A stretch of 28,951 bases of DNA, from positions 1-28,951 of the forward strand of contig DJWL01000002.1 of NCBI GenBank assembly GCA_002441545.1, given 5' to 3'. A model generated the notes under the pieces. That model was not told the DNA's origin. It saw only the letters and a program-made list of their open reading frames with translations, and ran no database searches. The stretch comes from Flavobacteriaceae bacterium UBA6231. Lineage in GTDB: Bacteria > Bacteroidota > Bacteroidia > Flavobacteriales > Flavobacteriaceae. Below, in pieces: positions 21,598 to 28,951 of the stretch; position 1 is the first letter of the stretch; the number at the start of each line of letters is the position of its first letter. The translations under genes and the position numbers were made by a program.

Positions 21598-23352
21598 ATG
21601 AAAAAAATAGCAATTCTTATTATATGGTGTACGTTTCACTCATTGATTGCTCAGCAAAAAACCTATTGCAACCCTATCAATATTGATTACGGTTACACAC
21701 CTTTTGATGTGTTTTCAAAACAAGGAAAACATAGGGCAACCGCCGATCCTGTAATAGTAAATTTTAGAAACAAATATTTTTTGTTTTCAACCAACCAAGA
21801 AGGCTATTGGTGGAGCAATGACATGCTTAATTGGAAGTTTGTATATCGTAAATTCTTGAGAGATAATAAATATATACATGACCTTAATGCTCCAGCAGTT
21901 TGGGCAATGAAAGATACGCTTTATGTGTATGGTTCAACATGGCAATCCGATTTTCCTATTTGGAAAAGTACCAATCCAACAGTTGATGATTGGGAAATAG
22001 CTGTAGATACACTAAAAGTTGGTGCTTGGGATCCTGCTTTTCATTATGATGAAGATAAAGATAAGTTGTATCTCTATTGGGGATCAAGCAATGTTTGGCC
22101 TATTTTAGGAACTGAAATCAACACTGAAACTATGCAATCTGAAGGATACACAGTACCAATTGTGAGACTATTTCCAGAAGATCATGGTTGGGAACGTTTT
22201 GGTGAATATAATGATAATGTGTTTTTGCAACCCTTTATAGAAGGTGCGTGGATGACTAAACATAATGGTAAATATTATATGCAATACGGTGCTCCGGCAA
22301 CAGAATTTAGTGGATATTCAGACGGTGTTTATGTAAGTAAAGATCCTTTGGATCGATTTGAATATCAAAGTCATAATCCGTTTTCCTATAAACCCGGCGG
22401 ATTTGCAAGAGGTGCCGGACATGGTGCAACTTTTCAAGATAACTATGAAAATTATTGGCATGTTTCTACCATCTTTATTTCAACTAAAAATAACTTTGAA
22501 AGACGAATTGGAATCTGGCCCGCTGGTTTTGACAAGGATGATGTAATGTACTGCAACACAGCTTATGGCGATTATCCAACACTGTTACCAAAATTTGCAA
22601 AAGGAAAAGATTTTACAAAAGGATTGTTTTCAAATTGGATGTTACTTAATTATCAAAAACCTGTACAAGTATCTTCCACTTTGGGAGGTTATCATGCCAA
22701 TTATGCTGTTGATGAAGATATTAAAACCTATTGGAGTGCAATTTCTGGAAATAAAGGAGAATGGTATCAAACCGATTTGGGTGAAGTTTCTACTATCAAA
22801 GCCATTCAAATAAATTATGCCGATCAGGATGTTGATTTTAAAGGTAAAACCTTGGGTAAATTTCATCAGTATAAAATCTATGGCTCCAATGATGGTAAAA
22901 AATGGCATGTGATTGTTGATAAAAGTAAAAACAACGCCGATGTACCACATGACTACGTTGAATTGGAAAATCAAGTGAAAGCACGATATGTAAAAATTGA
23001 AAATATTAAAATGCCTACAGGGAAATTTGCATTAAGTGGATTTAGAATTTTTGGAAAAGGCGAAGGAAATAAGCCAGAAAAGGTCGAGAACTTTATAGCA
23101 CTTCGTTCAAGTCCTGAAAAATATGGAGAAAGACGCAGTATTTGGTTTAAATGGCAGCAAAATGAATTAGCCGATGGTTATGTAATTTATTGGGGAAAAT
23201 CACCCGATAAACTTTATGGCAGTATTATGGTGTATGGTAAAAATGAATATTTCTTTACAGGAGCCGATAGAACAGATGCTTATTATTTCCAAATAGAAGC
23301 TTTTAATGACAATGGTATTAGTGAAAAAACCAGTGTTATTAAAGTGGATTAA
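21598..23352 (+). CDS. GH43-like five-bladed propeller enzyme with F5/8 type C (discoidin) and Fn3-like modules
   Basis: This 584-residue exported protein has a signal peptide (1-19, ending SLIAQ). The five-bladed glycosidase domain (about 22-335) shows GH43-like landmarks: D50 in ATADPVI, D145 in WDPAF and E215 in FIEGAWMTKHNGKYYMQYG, consistent with base, pKa modulator and acid. A discoidin/F5-8C carbohydrate-binding module covers about 352-492 (ANYAVDEDIKTYWS, GEWYQTDLGEV), and an Fn3-like segment about 495-584. GH43 enzymes usually release arabinose, xylose or galactose, so its presence in an otherwise beta-1,2-glucan-type operon is unexpected. The specificity is not readable, and related families (GH117-like and others) are possible. 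It lies 26 bases after GH3. Confidence 0.78.
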   Translation: MKKIAILIIWCTFHSLIAQQKTYCNPINIDYGYTPFDVFSKQGKHRATADPVIVNFRNKYFLFSTNQEGYWWSNDMLNWKFVYRKFLRDNKYIHDLNAPAVWAMKDTLYVYGSTWQSDFPIWKSTNPTVDDWEIAVDTLKVGAWDPAFHYDEDKDKLYLYWGSSNVWPILGTEINTETMQSEGYTVPIVRLFPEDHGWERFGEYNDNVFLQPFIEGAWMTKHNGKYYMQYGAPATEFSGYSDGVYVSKDPLDRFEYQSHNPFSYKPGGFARGAGHGATFQDNYENYWHVSTIFISTKNNFERRIGIWPAGFDKDDVMYCNTAYGDYPTLLPKFAKGKDFTKGLFSNWMLLNYQKPVQVSSTLGGYHANYAVDEDIKTYWSAISGNKGEWYQTDLGEVSTIKAIQINYADQDVDFKGKTLGKFHQYKIYGSNDGKKWHVIVDKSKNNADVPHDYVELENQVKARYVKIENIKMPTGKFALSGFRIFGKGEGNKPEKVENFIALRSSPEKYGERRSIWFKWQQNELADGYVIYWGKSPDKLYGSIMVYGKNEYFFTGADRTDAYYFQIEAFNDNGISEKTSVIKVD

Positions 23353-23511
23353 GATATTATTTTTCATCAAAAGCTATAACCTTAGAAATAATTTCATAAT
23401 ACTTTAGAAAACTTTAAATATTAGCTCATTTTGTTTTTTGTAACAATTTTTTAAAATTATGGTTTAAAATAGACAGTATTATTAGTAAATTAATTGAAAA
23501 ATTAGAATAAA

Positions 23512-24399
23512 ATGAAATACTGTATTTACGCTTTGTTATTGCTTTTTACTGTAACTATAAATGCTCAAAGTAAGGAGACTTACACGTACGCAATAAAGGA
23601 TGGAGACACATTGAAACTCGATGTTTATAAGCCAAATAATATAAAGCCAACAGATAGTTTACCTGTTTTATTATGGATACATGGTGGTGGTTTTGAAATA
23701 GGAAGTAGAGATAATGAACCCGATAGAAAGCTATGTGAATACATTGCAAACAAAGGGTATATAGGTGTTTCTATTTCATACCGATTGTTGAGAAAAAATG
23801 GTGAAACTCATTTTGGATGTAATTGTGATAACGATTTAAAATTAAATGTTTTTAAAGAAGCTATAACAGATTATTTTGATGCTGCAAATTTCATAGTCCA
23901 TAATTCTAAATCACTTCAAATAGATACAACAAAAATAATAGCTGGAGGAAGTAGTGCTGGTGCAGAAGTTGTTTTAAATGCTGCTTACATGCGAGAATAT
24001 TTCATTGAGAACTTACAGAGCTATGAAGATGTTAAATTTGCTGGTGTTTTTTCATTAGCAGGTGCACTTATAAATGTTAATTATTTAACCAAGCAAAATG
24101 CCTTGCCAACCGTTTTATTTCATGGGACAGATGATAATTTAGTTCCCTTTGCAACGGCACCACATCATTATTGTGAAACATCAAAACCAGGTTACATTAT
24201 CTTAGATGGTTCTTCAGTAATTGCAAAAAAACTATCTGATTTAGAAACCCCTTATTTTTTCTATATGGTTAAAGGGGCTAAGCATGAAATTTCATCAGTT
24301 CCTTTTAAAGAATTAGAAAGTGTTTTAGATTTTTTTAAAAGAACTGTATTAGATGATGTGATTATTCAAACCAAAATAATTAAGCAAAAACAACAATGA
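23512..24399 (+). CDS. Exported alpha/beta-hydrolase esterase (acetyl-esterase / BD-FAE-like)
   Basis: This 295-residue protein has a signal peptide (1-18, ending TINA). It is a hormone-sensitive-lipase/carboxylesterase-like hydrolase: the oxyanion motif HGGGF is at 57-61, the nucleophile elbow GSSAG has Ser148, the acid lies in HGTDDNLV (D207 or D208), and the His is H258 in GAKHEIS. Three cysteines (C75, C103, C105) are close in sequence and may form a disulfide in the periplasm. It probably removes acyl groups from the PUL substrate, as a second and structurally different esterase. A 159-base gap separates it from the GH43-like gene, so it may have its own promoter (TTTG at 23430, no convincing -7). 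Its TGA overlaps the ATG of the broken sulfatase gene by four bases. Confidence 0.82.
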   Translation: MKYCIYALLLLFTVTINAQSKETYTYAIKDGDTLKLDVYKPNNIKPTDSLPVLLWIHGGGFEIGSRDNEPDRKLCEYIANKGYIGVSISYRLLRKNGETHFGCNCDNDLKLNVFKEAITDYFDAANFIVHNSKSLQIDTTKIIAGGSSAGAEVVLNAAYMREYFIENLQSYEDVKFAGVFSLAGALINVNYLTKQNALPTVLFHGTDDNLVPFATAPHHYCETSKPGYIILDGSSVIAKKLSDLETPYFFYMVKGAKHEISSVPFKELESVLDFFKRTVLDDVIIQTKIIKQKQQ

Positions 24400-24690
24400 A
24401 AGCTATAATTTTATTGTTGATTTCGCATTGGTTTTTCATTCTAGTAATAAAAAAAGCAATGTTTGTGTTGAAAAACTAAGCAACCAAACATAATTTACAT
24501 AATGGCTGATAATCATGCTTCACAAGCTATTAGCGCTTATGGCCAACCTATTAGTAAATTAGCTTCAACACCAAATATTGATAGAATTGCAAACGAAGGT
24601 GTATTGTTTCAAAATAACTTTTGTACAAATTCCATATGTGGACCAAGTAGAGCTGTTGTTTTCATTTGAAGTTTATTCCATGTTGCTCTA
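24396..24690 (+). pseudogene. Remnant of an S1-type sulfatase gene (N-terminal stump only)
   Basis: An ATG at 24396 overlaps the esterase stop (ATGA) and encodes a signal-like peptide MKAIILLLISHWFFILVIKK, then stops at 24477. In the +1 frame, 24472-24669 encodes KTKQPNIIYIMADNHASQ, then TPNIDRIANEGVLFQNNF, then TNSICGPSRAVVF, and stops at TGA 24667. This is the start of a sulfatase: the metal-binding segment has D and N where DD/DN is usual, and the formylglycine site CGPSR is intact. Removing one A from the A5 run at 24471-24475 joins the two frames cleanly. After the TGA, codons reading S-L-F-H-V hint at the decayed GKYSHV segment. The remaining 400 or so residues are missing. It is therefore a non-functional, recently inactivated gene. 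The rest of the gap to 24774 shows nothing else. Confidence 0.85.
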
Positions 24691-24774
24691 TTTTACTTTA
24701 AAATAAATAAAACCTTGGTTATCATTAGACTGCGTATTTTTTGTTTTCAATCAAAACTATATGAATTGTTCAAA

Positions 24775-27700
24775 TTAAAATCCTAAGCCCATTTTAAAAG
24801 CTAAACGCAAGCCATCATTGCTATGAAATGCAGATAGATTAAGTGTCATCATATTTGCTGCATTGGCGAAAATTCCACCACCTATAGAGGTGTTCCAACG
24901 TCTTGAATTATCATCATCCAGCCAAACACGTCCATAATCAAACCCACCATAAAACCCAATATTAAGAGGTAATAAACCAGTTTTAATTTTTTGTATATTA
25001 AAACGCAAATCGGTACTTTGAACAAATGCGTTTTTACCAGTAAAACGCTGATTTCTATAACCTCGTAAACCATTTTCTGCGCCAATGCTAGCTGCTTGAT
25101 AAAATTCAAAACCATCACCAAAATTAATATGCCCTAACAGGTTAGTTGCAAAAACAAGCTGGCCGTTTGGAACCAATTTATAATCAAAACCAAATTGAGG
25201 AATGATATATGAGAACTCATTGGAGTTATCAATATTTGATTTGTAACCTACTTGTAAACTTGTTTTCATTCCTAAGGTTGGAAATGCCTTATTATCATAA
25301 TTTTCATAACTGTATGTAACATCGCCACCTATAAAACTATTGCTTACATCTACATTATCTCCAATAAACTGATTTATAAATCGTCCTTGTGTCTCTTCAA
25401 TTTCATTGGTTTCATAGGATACTCCTAGTTTAAAGCTAGCTCCCATTGGTCCTTTCCAAATTAATGATGGTGCTATTTTAAAAACCCTTATTTTCACACG
25501 GTTATAATCCATATCAATATCTAGCCCATCATTATCATCTGCCTCAGGATTTGGAGTTTCATTTCCATAACCAAAAAAATTCATGGCGTAATTAGGACTT
25601 GTATATTTAACCTCTGTTGCTAAATTCATTTTGCCTAGTACATTTGCAAATTCACCTTTATAACCCAACTCAAAACCATTGGTAGCAAAGTAATAGGACG
25701 CATTAAATACATGCTGAGATGAAAAAGGGTTTCTTTCAAAACCATAATTGTTATAAGTATTTACTATTCCTACTTTAAAACCATCATCAGGATTGGCTCC
25801 AAAGGTTGGTATAAATTGGTTAGAACTATTCTTAATCTTTTTATAATCATAAACATTTGTTTCGTAATCATCAGTTATTTTTTGGGCTCCTTTGTTGGTT
25901 ATAAACTCATTCTTTTTTGATTTATAATCATATATTTTCACTTGCTTTCCATTTTCAATATTATATGAGTCTTTGTTTGGACCTCCTATCAAACGTATTT
26001 TGATTAACCTATCTCCATCTCCAGATATTTTAAAAACATCGTCGTCGTCCAATCCATAAATCCAAATTTCCTTCGTGTCTTTTGAATTATAAATTCTTTC
26101 ATGAAACACATCGGCCTTTTCTCCTTTTTTTATTCTATATGCCGTTACCTTGGTGTTTCCATTTGGCAATCGTTCCATTTCAAACCAATCATCTTTATTG
26201 GTCCCTTTTATTATGGCATATGTATTAATATGCTTGTAATAAGCGTTTGAAATTTTATTGAGATTAGCTCGTCTTGCAATTAATTTTTGCTTTATAGTTT
26301 TAAGGGTTTCATCACTAACTTCAGCTGGAAATTTTAAAAAGGCCTTATCAATAACTTCATCGGTTAGATTCTTTACAATGTAATCGACCTGACTATCCCA
26401 AACGGCTTTATCCGATTGATTTATTAAAGCAACATCTAGTGGGTAAGGCTCTAGATTAAACCATTTAACACTTTTTATATCGCTATCATAGCTTTGCATT
26501 AATCGTAATGCAGGTACTGCTGTAGTGGCAAAATTTAGTAATGCACCATCGGCCATAATAGAAAAGGCCTGATCTCTATCTCTTGGAACTGGTCTGTATA
26601 TTGTTTTTCCATGATCTTTAAATTCTGCCCACCGCCATTGGTCTTCGTGCCTATCCCAATCACCAATCAGCATATCAAATAATCTGGCTCTTATATAGGC
26701 TGATTCATCTAAAACAATGCTTTCATCTTTATTGAGTTTTTTCAATAAATCATCGGTACTAATCAATGTGTTAGAAAAACCAAAGCTAGCTACATCACCA
26801 TGCCCAGAATCTGCTCGTTCTTCAATCATATAAAGCTCATCACCAAACGCATCGTTATACTGCCTTAATGCTTGTTGTTTTGGCACATAATATAACTTGG
26901 GGTTGGTATGATATATTCCAACGGCATCAGATAAAGATCCTATTGCAAAAGGTGCGTATGGATGGGCACCTGTAAAAACATCCATCAACAACCCTTCGGT
27001 GTAAGTATCGTTAAATTGCCCTTCAACATATTGATCTTTAAAGGCAACAGCTTGCAGATACTGAACAGCACTTTTTCTAAGGGCGCGCATTACATATTCC
27101 CGCCCTTGTTTATCGACTAAACGCAATGATTTAGATTGATGTCCACCACCTTTTCTAACGGGAATAACACCTCCAAATAATGTATCAAGATTAACCGTTT
27201 CTGCCGTTACTTTTGTGCTGAAATATTTACGGTAACGATCTCCCCAAAGTTTTTTGTACAACTTGCCCTTGGTTGTTTCTGCATCTGTATAAATTGAAGC
27301 TTTTACTTCTTTAGGAAATGAAGCAGCATACTGGGTTATGGACTCTGTGTTTTTGTCTTCTGAAAGTACTTGGGTTTCAAAGACTACCTTTTGGTCATCA
27401 GCTGAATAAAATCTAACAAATGATGAACCGTCTTCAAAAACATCAAGTCGAACAAGTCCAGGAGTTGCATATGAAAACTGTCCTTTTCCAACATTTCTTG
27501 TTGCAGATAGTTTTGAGCCTGAACCACTAATAATCTGTGGTAAATTGTCTTGAACAATGTATTGCAAATTATGATCATGTCCAGAAACAAAAATAGTTTT
27601 ATCGTTTTGCTGAGATAAGGTTATTATACGTTTTCTAAATTCGTTATAGCGTTTGTTTTGTATATCAACAGTTGTTAATCCACTGGTTTTTCTAATTACA

Positions 27701-28458
27701 TTTTTTAATGTTCCTAAAACAGGAAAAGGAAGCATATGGCTTTTAAAAGAATACTGTCCGCCATGGCTGCCATTTGTAAACATGGGGTGATGAATGGCTA
27801 TTAAAGTTGTTTTTCCATGGGCTTTTTTTATTTCACTTTCTAGTTCTTCAAAAAACTTGGTTCTGGTTTTTATTTCACAATCGTAATTAATGTTTGGGTT
27901 GTTATTCCAATTGGTTAAATACCATTCTGAGTCTACTATAATTAAAACAACATCGTCAGAGATGTTTACTTTTTCAATTGGGCAGCCATTTTCTGGTAAA
28001 AAAGTATGCTTTCCTAAGGCTTCTTCTATATACTTTTCTTGTCGTTTTAAGCCTTTTAATCCATCCGAATACCAATCATGGTTTCCTGGTATAAAAATAG
28101 CTTTCCCCTTAAAATCTTTTACGGCATCCATTTGAACATTTAATTGATGCTCTGCAAAGTTTCTTCCTTGTTCATCTTTACCAGGTAAACCTTTTGGGTA
28201 AATATTATCTCCCAGAAAAAGGACTATACTTTTTTTAGGAGCATTATCTAGTTCAGATTTTAAAAACTTTAAGGCATTTGTTTCACTGTCAGCGGGTGAG
28301 TTTCCGGCATCACCAATAAAATAAAATGTATGCGTAATTGTTTTATCGTTAGGAAAGTTTTCAGCATTATTTTCGTCTGAATATTGTGGTTTAAAAGTTG
28401 CACATGCCGTAACACAAAAAACCGCACAAATTAAAATGACATTTAGCCTGAAACTCAT
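24775..28458 (-). CDS. Outer-membrane metallophosphoesterase with kinase-like middle segment and Omp85-type barrel
   Basis: This 1227-residue protein has a lipobox-like signal CVTAC (Cys19). Residues 43-320 form a calcineurin-like phosphoesterase with all metal motifs: IGDAG (D50), GDN (83-85), GNHD (125-128), H223/H224 and GHDH (293-296). A middle region (about 400-700) has protein-kinase-like landmarks: KGGGHQSKSLRL (436-447), YVMRALRK (455-462), hinge-like YMIEE (543-547), catalytic-loop-like GDWDRHEDQWRW (599-610) and metal-site-like PVPRDRDQAF (623-632). A beta-rich stretch (about 765-860, YGLDDDDVFKISGDGD, IGGPNKDSY) precedes a C-terminal beta barrel (about 880-1227) with an Omp85-like LRGYRNQRF motif and a final Phe. 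The substrate is unknown. The gene is convergent with the PUL and does not look like part of it. Confidence 0.85.
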   Translation of the reverse strand: MSFRLNVILICAVFCVTACATFKPQYSDENNAENFPNDKTITHTFYFIGDAGNSPADSETNALKFLKSELDNAPKKSIVLFLGDNIYPKGLPGKDEQGRNFAEHQLNVQMDAVKDFKGKAIFIPGNHDWYSDGLKGLKRQEKYIEEALGKHTFLPENGCPIEKVNISDDVVLIIVDSEWYLTNWNNNPNINYDCEIKTRTKFFEELESEIKKAHGKTTLIAIHHPMFTNGSHGGQYSFKSHMLPFPVLGTLKNVIRKTSGLTTVDIQNKRYNEFRKRIITLSQQNDKTIFVSGHDHNLQYIVQDNLPQIISGSGSKLSATRNVGKGQFSYATPGLVRLDVFEDGSSFVRFYSADDQKVVFETQVLSEDKNTESITQYAASFPKEVKASIYTDAETTKGKLYKKLWGDRYRKYFSTKVTAETVNLDTLFGGVIPVRKGGGHQSKSLRLVDKQGREYVMRALRKSAVQYLQAVAFKDQYVEGQFNDTYTEGLLMDVFTGAHPYAPFAIGSLSDAVGIYHTNPKLYYVPKQQALRQYNDAFGDELYMIEERADSGHGDVASFGFSNTLISTDDLLKKLNKDESIVLDESAYIRARLFDMLIGDWDRHEDQWRWAEFKDHGKTIYRPVPRDRDQAFSIMADGALLNFATTAVPALRLMQSYDSDIKSVKWFNLEPYPLDVALINQSDKAVWDSQVDYIVKNLTDEVIDKAFLKFPAEVSDETLKTIKQKLIARRANLNKISNAYYKHINTYAIIKGTNKDDWFEMERLPNGNTKVTAYRIKKGEKADVFHERIYNSKDTKEIWIYGLDDDDVFKISGDGDRLIKIRLIGGPNKDSYNIENGKQVKIYDYKSKKNEFITNKGAQKITDDYETNVYDYKKIKNSSNQFIPTFGANPDDGFKVGIVNTYNNYGFERNPFSSQHVFNASYYFATNGFELGYKGEFANVLGKMNLATEVKYTSPNYAMNFFGYGNETPNPEADDNDGLDIDMDYNRVKIRVFKIAPSLIWKGPMGASFKLGVSYETNEIEETQGRFINQFIGDNVDVSNSFIGGDVTYSYENYDNKAFPTLGMKTSLQVGYKSNIDNSNEFSYIIPQFGFDYKLVPNGQLVFATNLLGHINFGDGFEFYQAASIGAENGLRGYRNQRFTGKNAFVQSTDLRFNIQKIKTGLLPLNIGFYGGFDYGRVWLDDDNSRRWNTSIGGGIFANAANMMTLNLSAFHSNDGLRLAFKMGLGF

Positions 28459-28471
28459 GGTAATGGATTAA

Positions 28472-28486
28472 TTACTATTTTAGTAA
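28472..28486. promoter_or_regulatory. Short inverted repeat in the divergent promoter region
   Basis: TTACTA and TAGTAA (28472-28477 and 28481-28486) are a perfect 6-base inverted repeat around TTT. They lie in the 42-base gap between the divergent phosphoesterase and HD-domain genes. This could be a small operator, but a chance dyad in AT-rich DNA is quite possible. Confidence 0.25.
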
Positions 28487-28500
28487 AAATAATATTTTAA

Positions 28501-28951
28501 ATGAATCAACTCCTTTCAAATGTCGAGAAATATGTATCGTCCTTACTACTAAGAGAGGTTTCGCATATTTATTTATACCATAATTTAAGACATACACAAC
28601 GTGTTGTAAAATATACTAAAGAGCTTATTGAGAACGAACATGTAAACGAAAATGATGCAGAAAACCTGTTAATTTCCGCCTGGTTTCATGATGCAGGATT
28701 TATACAAGGATCTGATAATCACGAAGAAAAAAGTGCAGAAATCGCTTCTGCCTTTTTATTGGAACAAAATATTTCGCCCGAAAAAATAGAAGAGATTTCC
28801 AAAATTATTTTGGCTACTAAAATAGATTATGAGCCAAAAAATTTACTAGAAGAAATAATCCGCGATGCAGATTGTGCCCATTTTGGTACTAAAGAATTTG
28901 TTGAAATAAGTGACCTTTTAAGACATGAATGGGAGCATGCCTGCAATAAAA
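28501..28951 (+). CDS. HD-domain phosphohydrolase, 5' part (runs off the window)
   Basis: An ATG at 28501 opens a frame that stays open to the window end (150 codons). The HD metal-binding signature is visible: YHNLRHTQRV (31-34 region, first His), WFHDAG (H-D pair at about 71-72), NHEEKSAEIA, and IIRDADCAHFG (the final Asp). It should be a metal-dependent phosphohydrolase acting on nucleotides or cyclic nucleotides. The N-terminal look (YHNLRHT, SAWFHDAGFI, ILATK) recalls Bacteroidota proteins in which this domain is followed by membrane helices and which are annotated as Pycsar-effector-family. That C-terminal half lies outside the window, so the link is from memory and unproven. It is divergent from the phosphoesterase gene. 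Confidence 0.85.
   Translation, partial: MNQLLSNVEKYVSSLLLREVSHIYLYHNLRHTQRVVKYTKELIENEHVNENDAENLLISAWFHDAGFIQGSDNHEEKSAEIASAFLLEQNISPEKIEEISKIILATKIDYEPKNLLEEIIRDADCAHFGTKEFVEISDLLRHEWEHACNK

Noticed and set aside
24743..24757. GTTTTCAATCAAAAC as a terminator between the convergent genes
   Set aside because: The stem is only five A-T-rich base pairs without GC clamp beyond one pair; such dyads are expected by chance here.

Overview
The window looks like a chromosomal segment from a member of the Bacteroidota, most likely a marine or aquatic Flavobacteriaceae. The reasons are AT-rich DNA, a SusC/SusD pair, many short-spaced lipoprotein genes with A-rich leaders instead of strong Shine-Dalgarno sites, a propeller plus triple-Y plus LuxR-type regulator, and an arsenosugar operon of the type familiar from that group. 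No tRNA, rRNA, CRISPR array or insertion sequence was recognised.

Region 1 (12-5389, minus strand) is a tightly packed seven-gene operon. In transcription order it encodes a carboxymuconolactone-decarboxylase/AhpD-like protein, the radical SAM enzyme ArsS, an exported rhodanese, a GT-A-fold transferase of the arsenosugar type, a purine nucleoside phosphorylase, the arsenite methyltransferase ArsM, and a membrane sterol-desaturase/fatty-acid-hydroxylase family protein. ArsM would methylate arsenite and ArsS would place the 5'-deoxyadenosyl group on arsenic. The phosphorylase could then remove adenine, and the transferase would elaborate the resulting sugar. The last gene raises the possibility of a link to arsenolipids.

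Region 2 (5532-24690, plus strand) is a polysaccharide utilisation locus (PUL). A membrane-spanning regulator is followed by a 221-base promoter region carrying seven copies of a TACG-type motif. Then come SusC, SusD, a surface lipoprotein with three LamG-like repeats, two tandem GH144-type (glycoamylase-fold) lipoproteins, an exported esterase, a GH3 lipoprotein, and a GH43-like enzyme with a discoidin module. A second exported esterase and the stump of a sulfatase gene complete the locus. Two GH144-type enzymes plus GH3 point to a beta-1,2-glucan. The two esterases and the GH43-like enzyme suggest a decorated or mixed substrate.

Region 3 (24775-28951) holds a 1227-residue minus-strand gene for a lipoprotein that combines a calcineurin-like phosphoesterase, a middle segment with protein-kinase-like (CotH/Fam20-like) motifs, and a C-terminal Omp85-type barrel. 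Divergent from it is the start of an HD-domain phosphohydrolase gene that runs off the window.

The points most worth a second look are the phosphoesterase/kinase-like/barrel fusion, the esterase-equipped GH144 locus with its dense promoter motif array, the desaturase at the end of the arsenosugar operon, and the freshly broken sulfatase gene.
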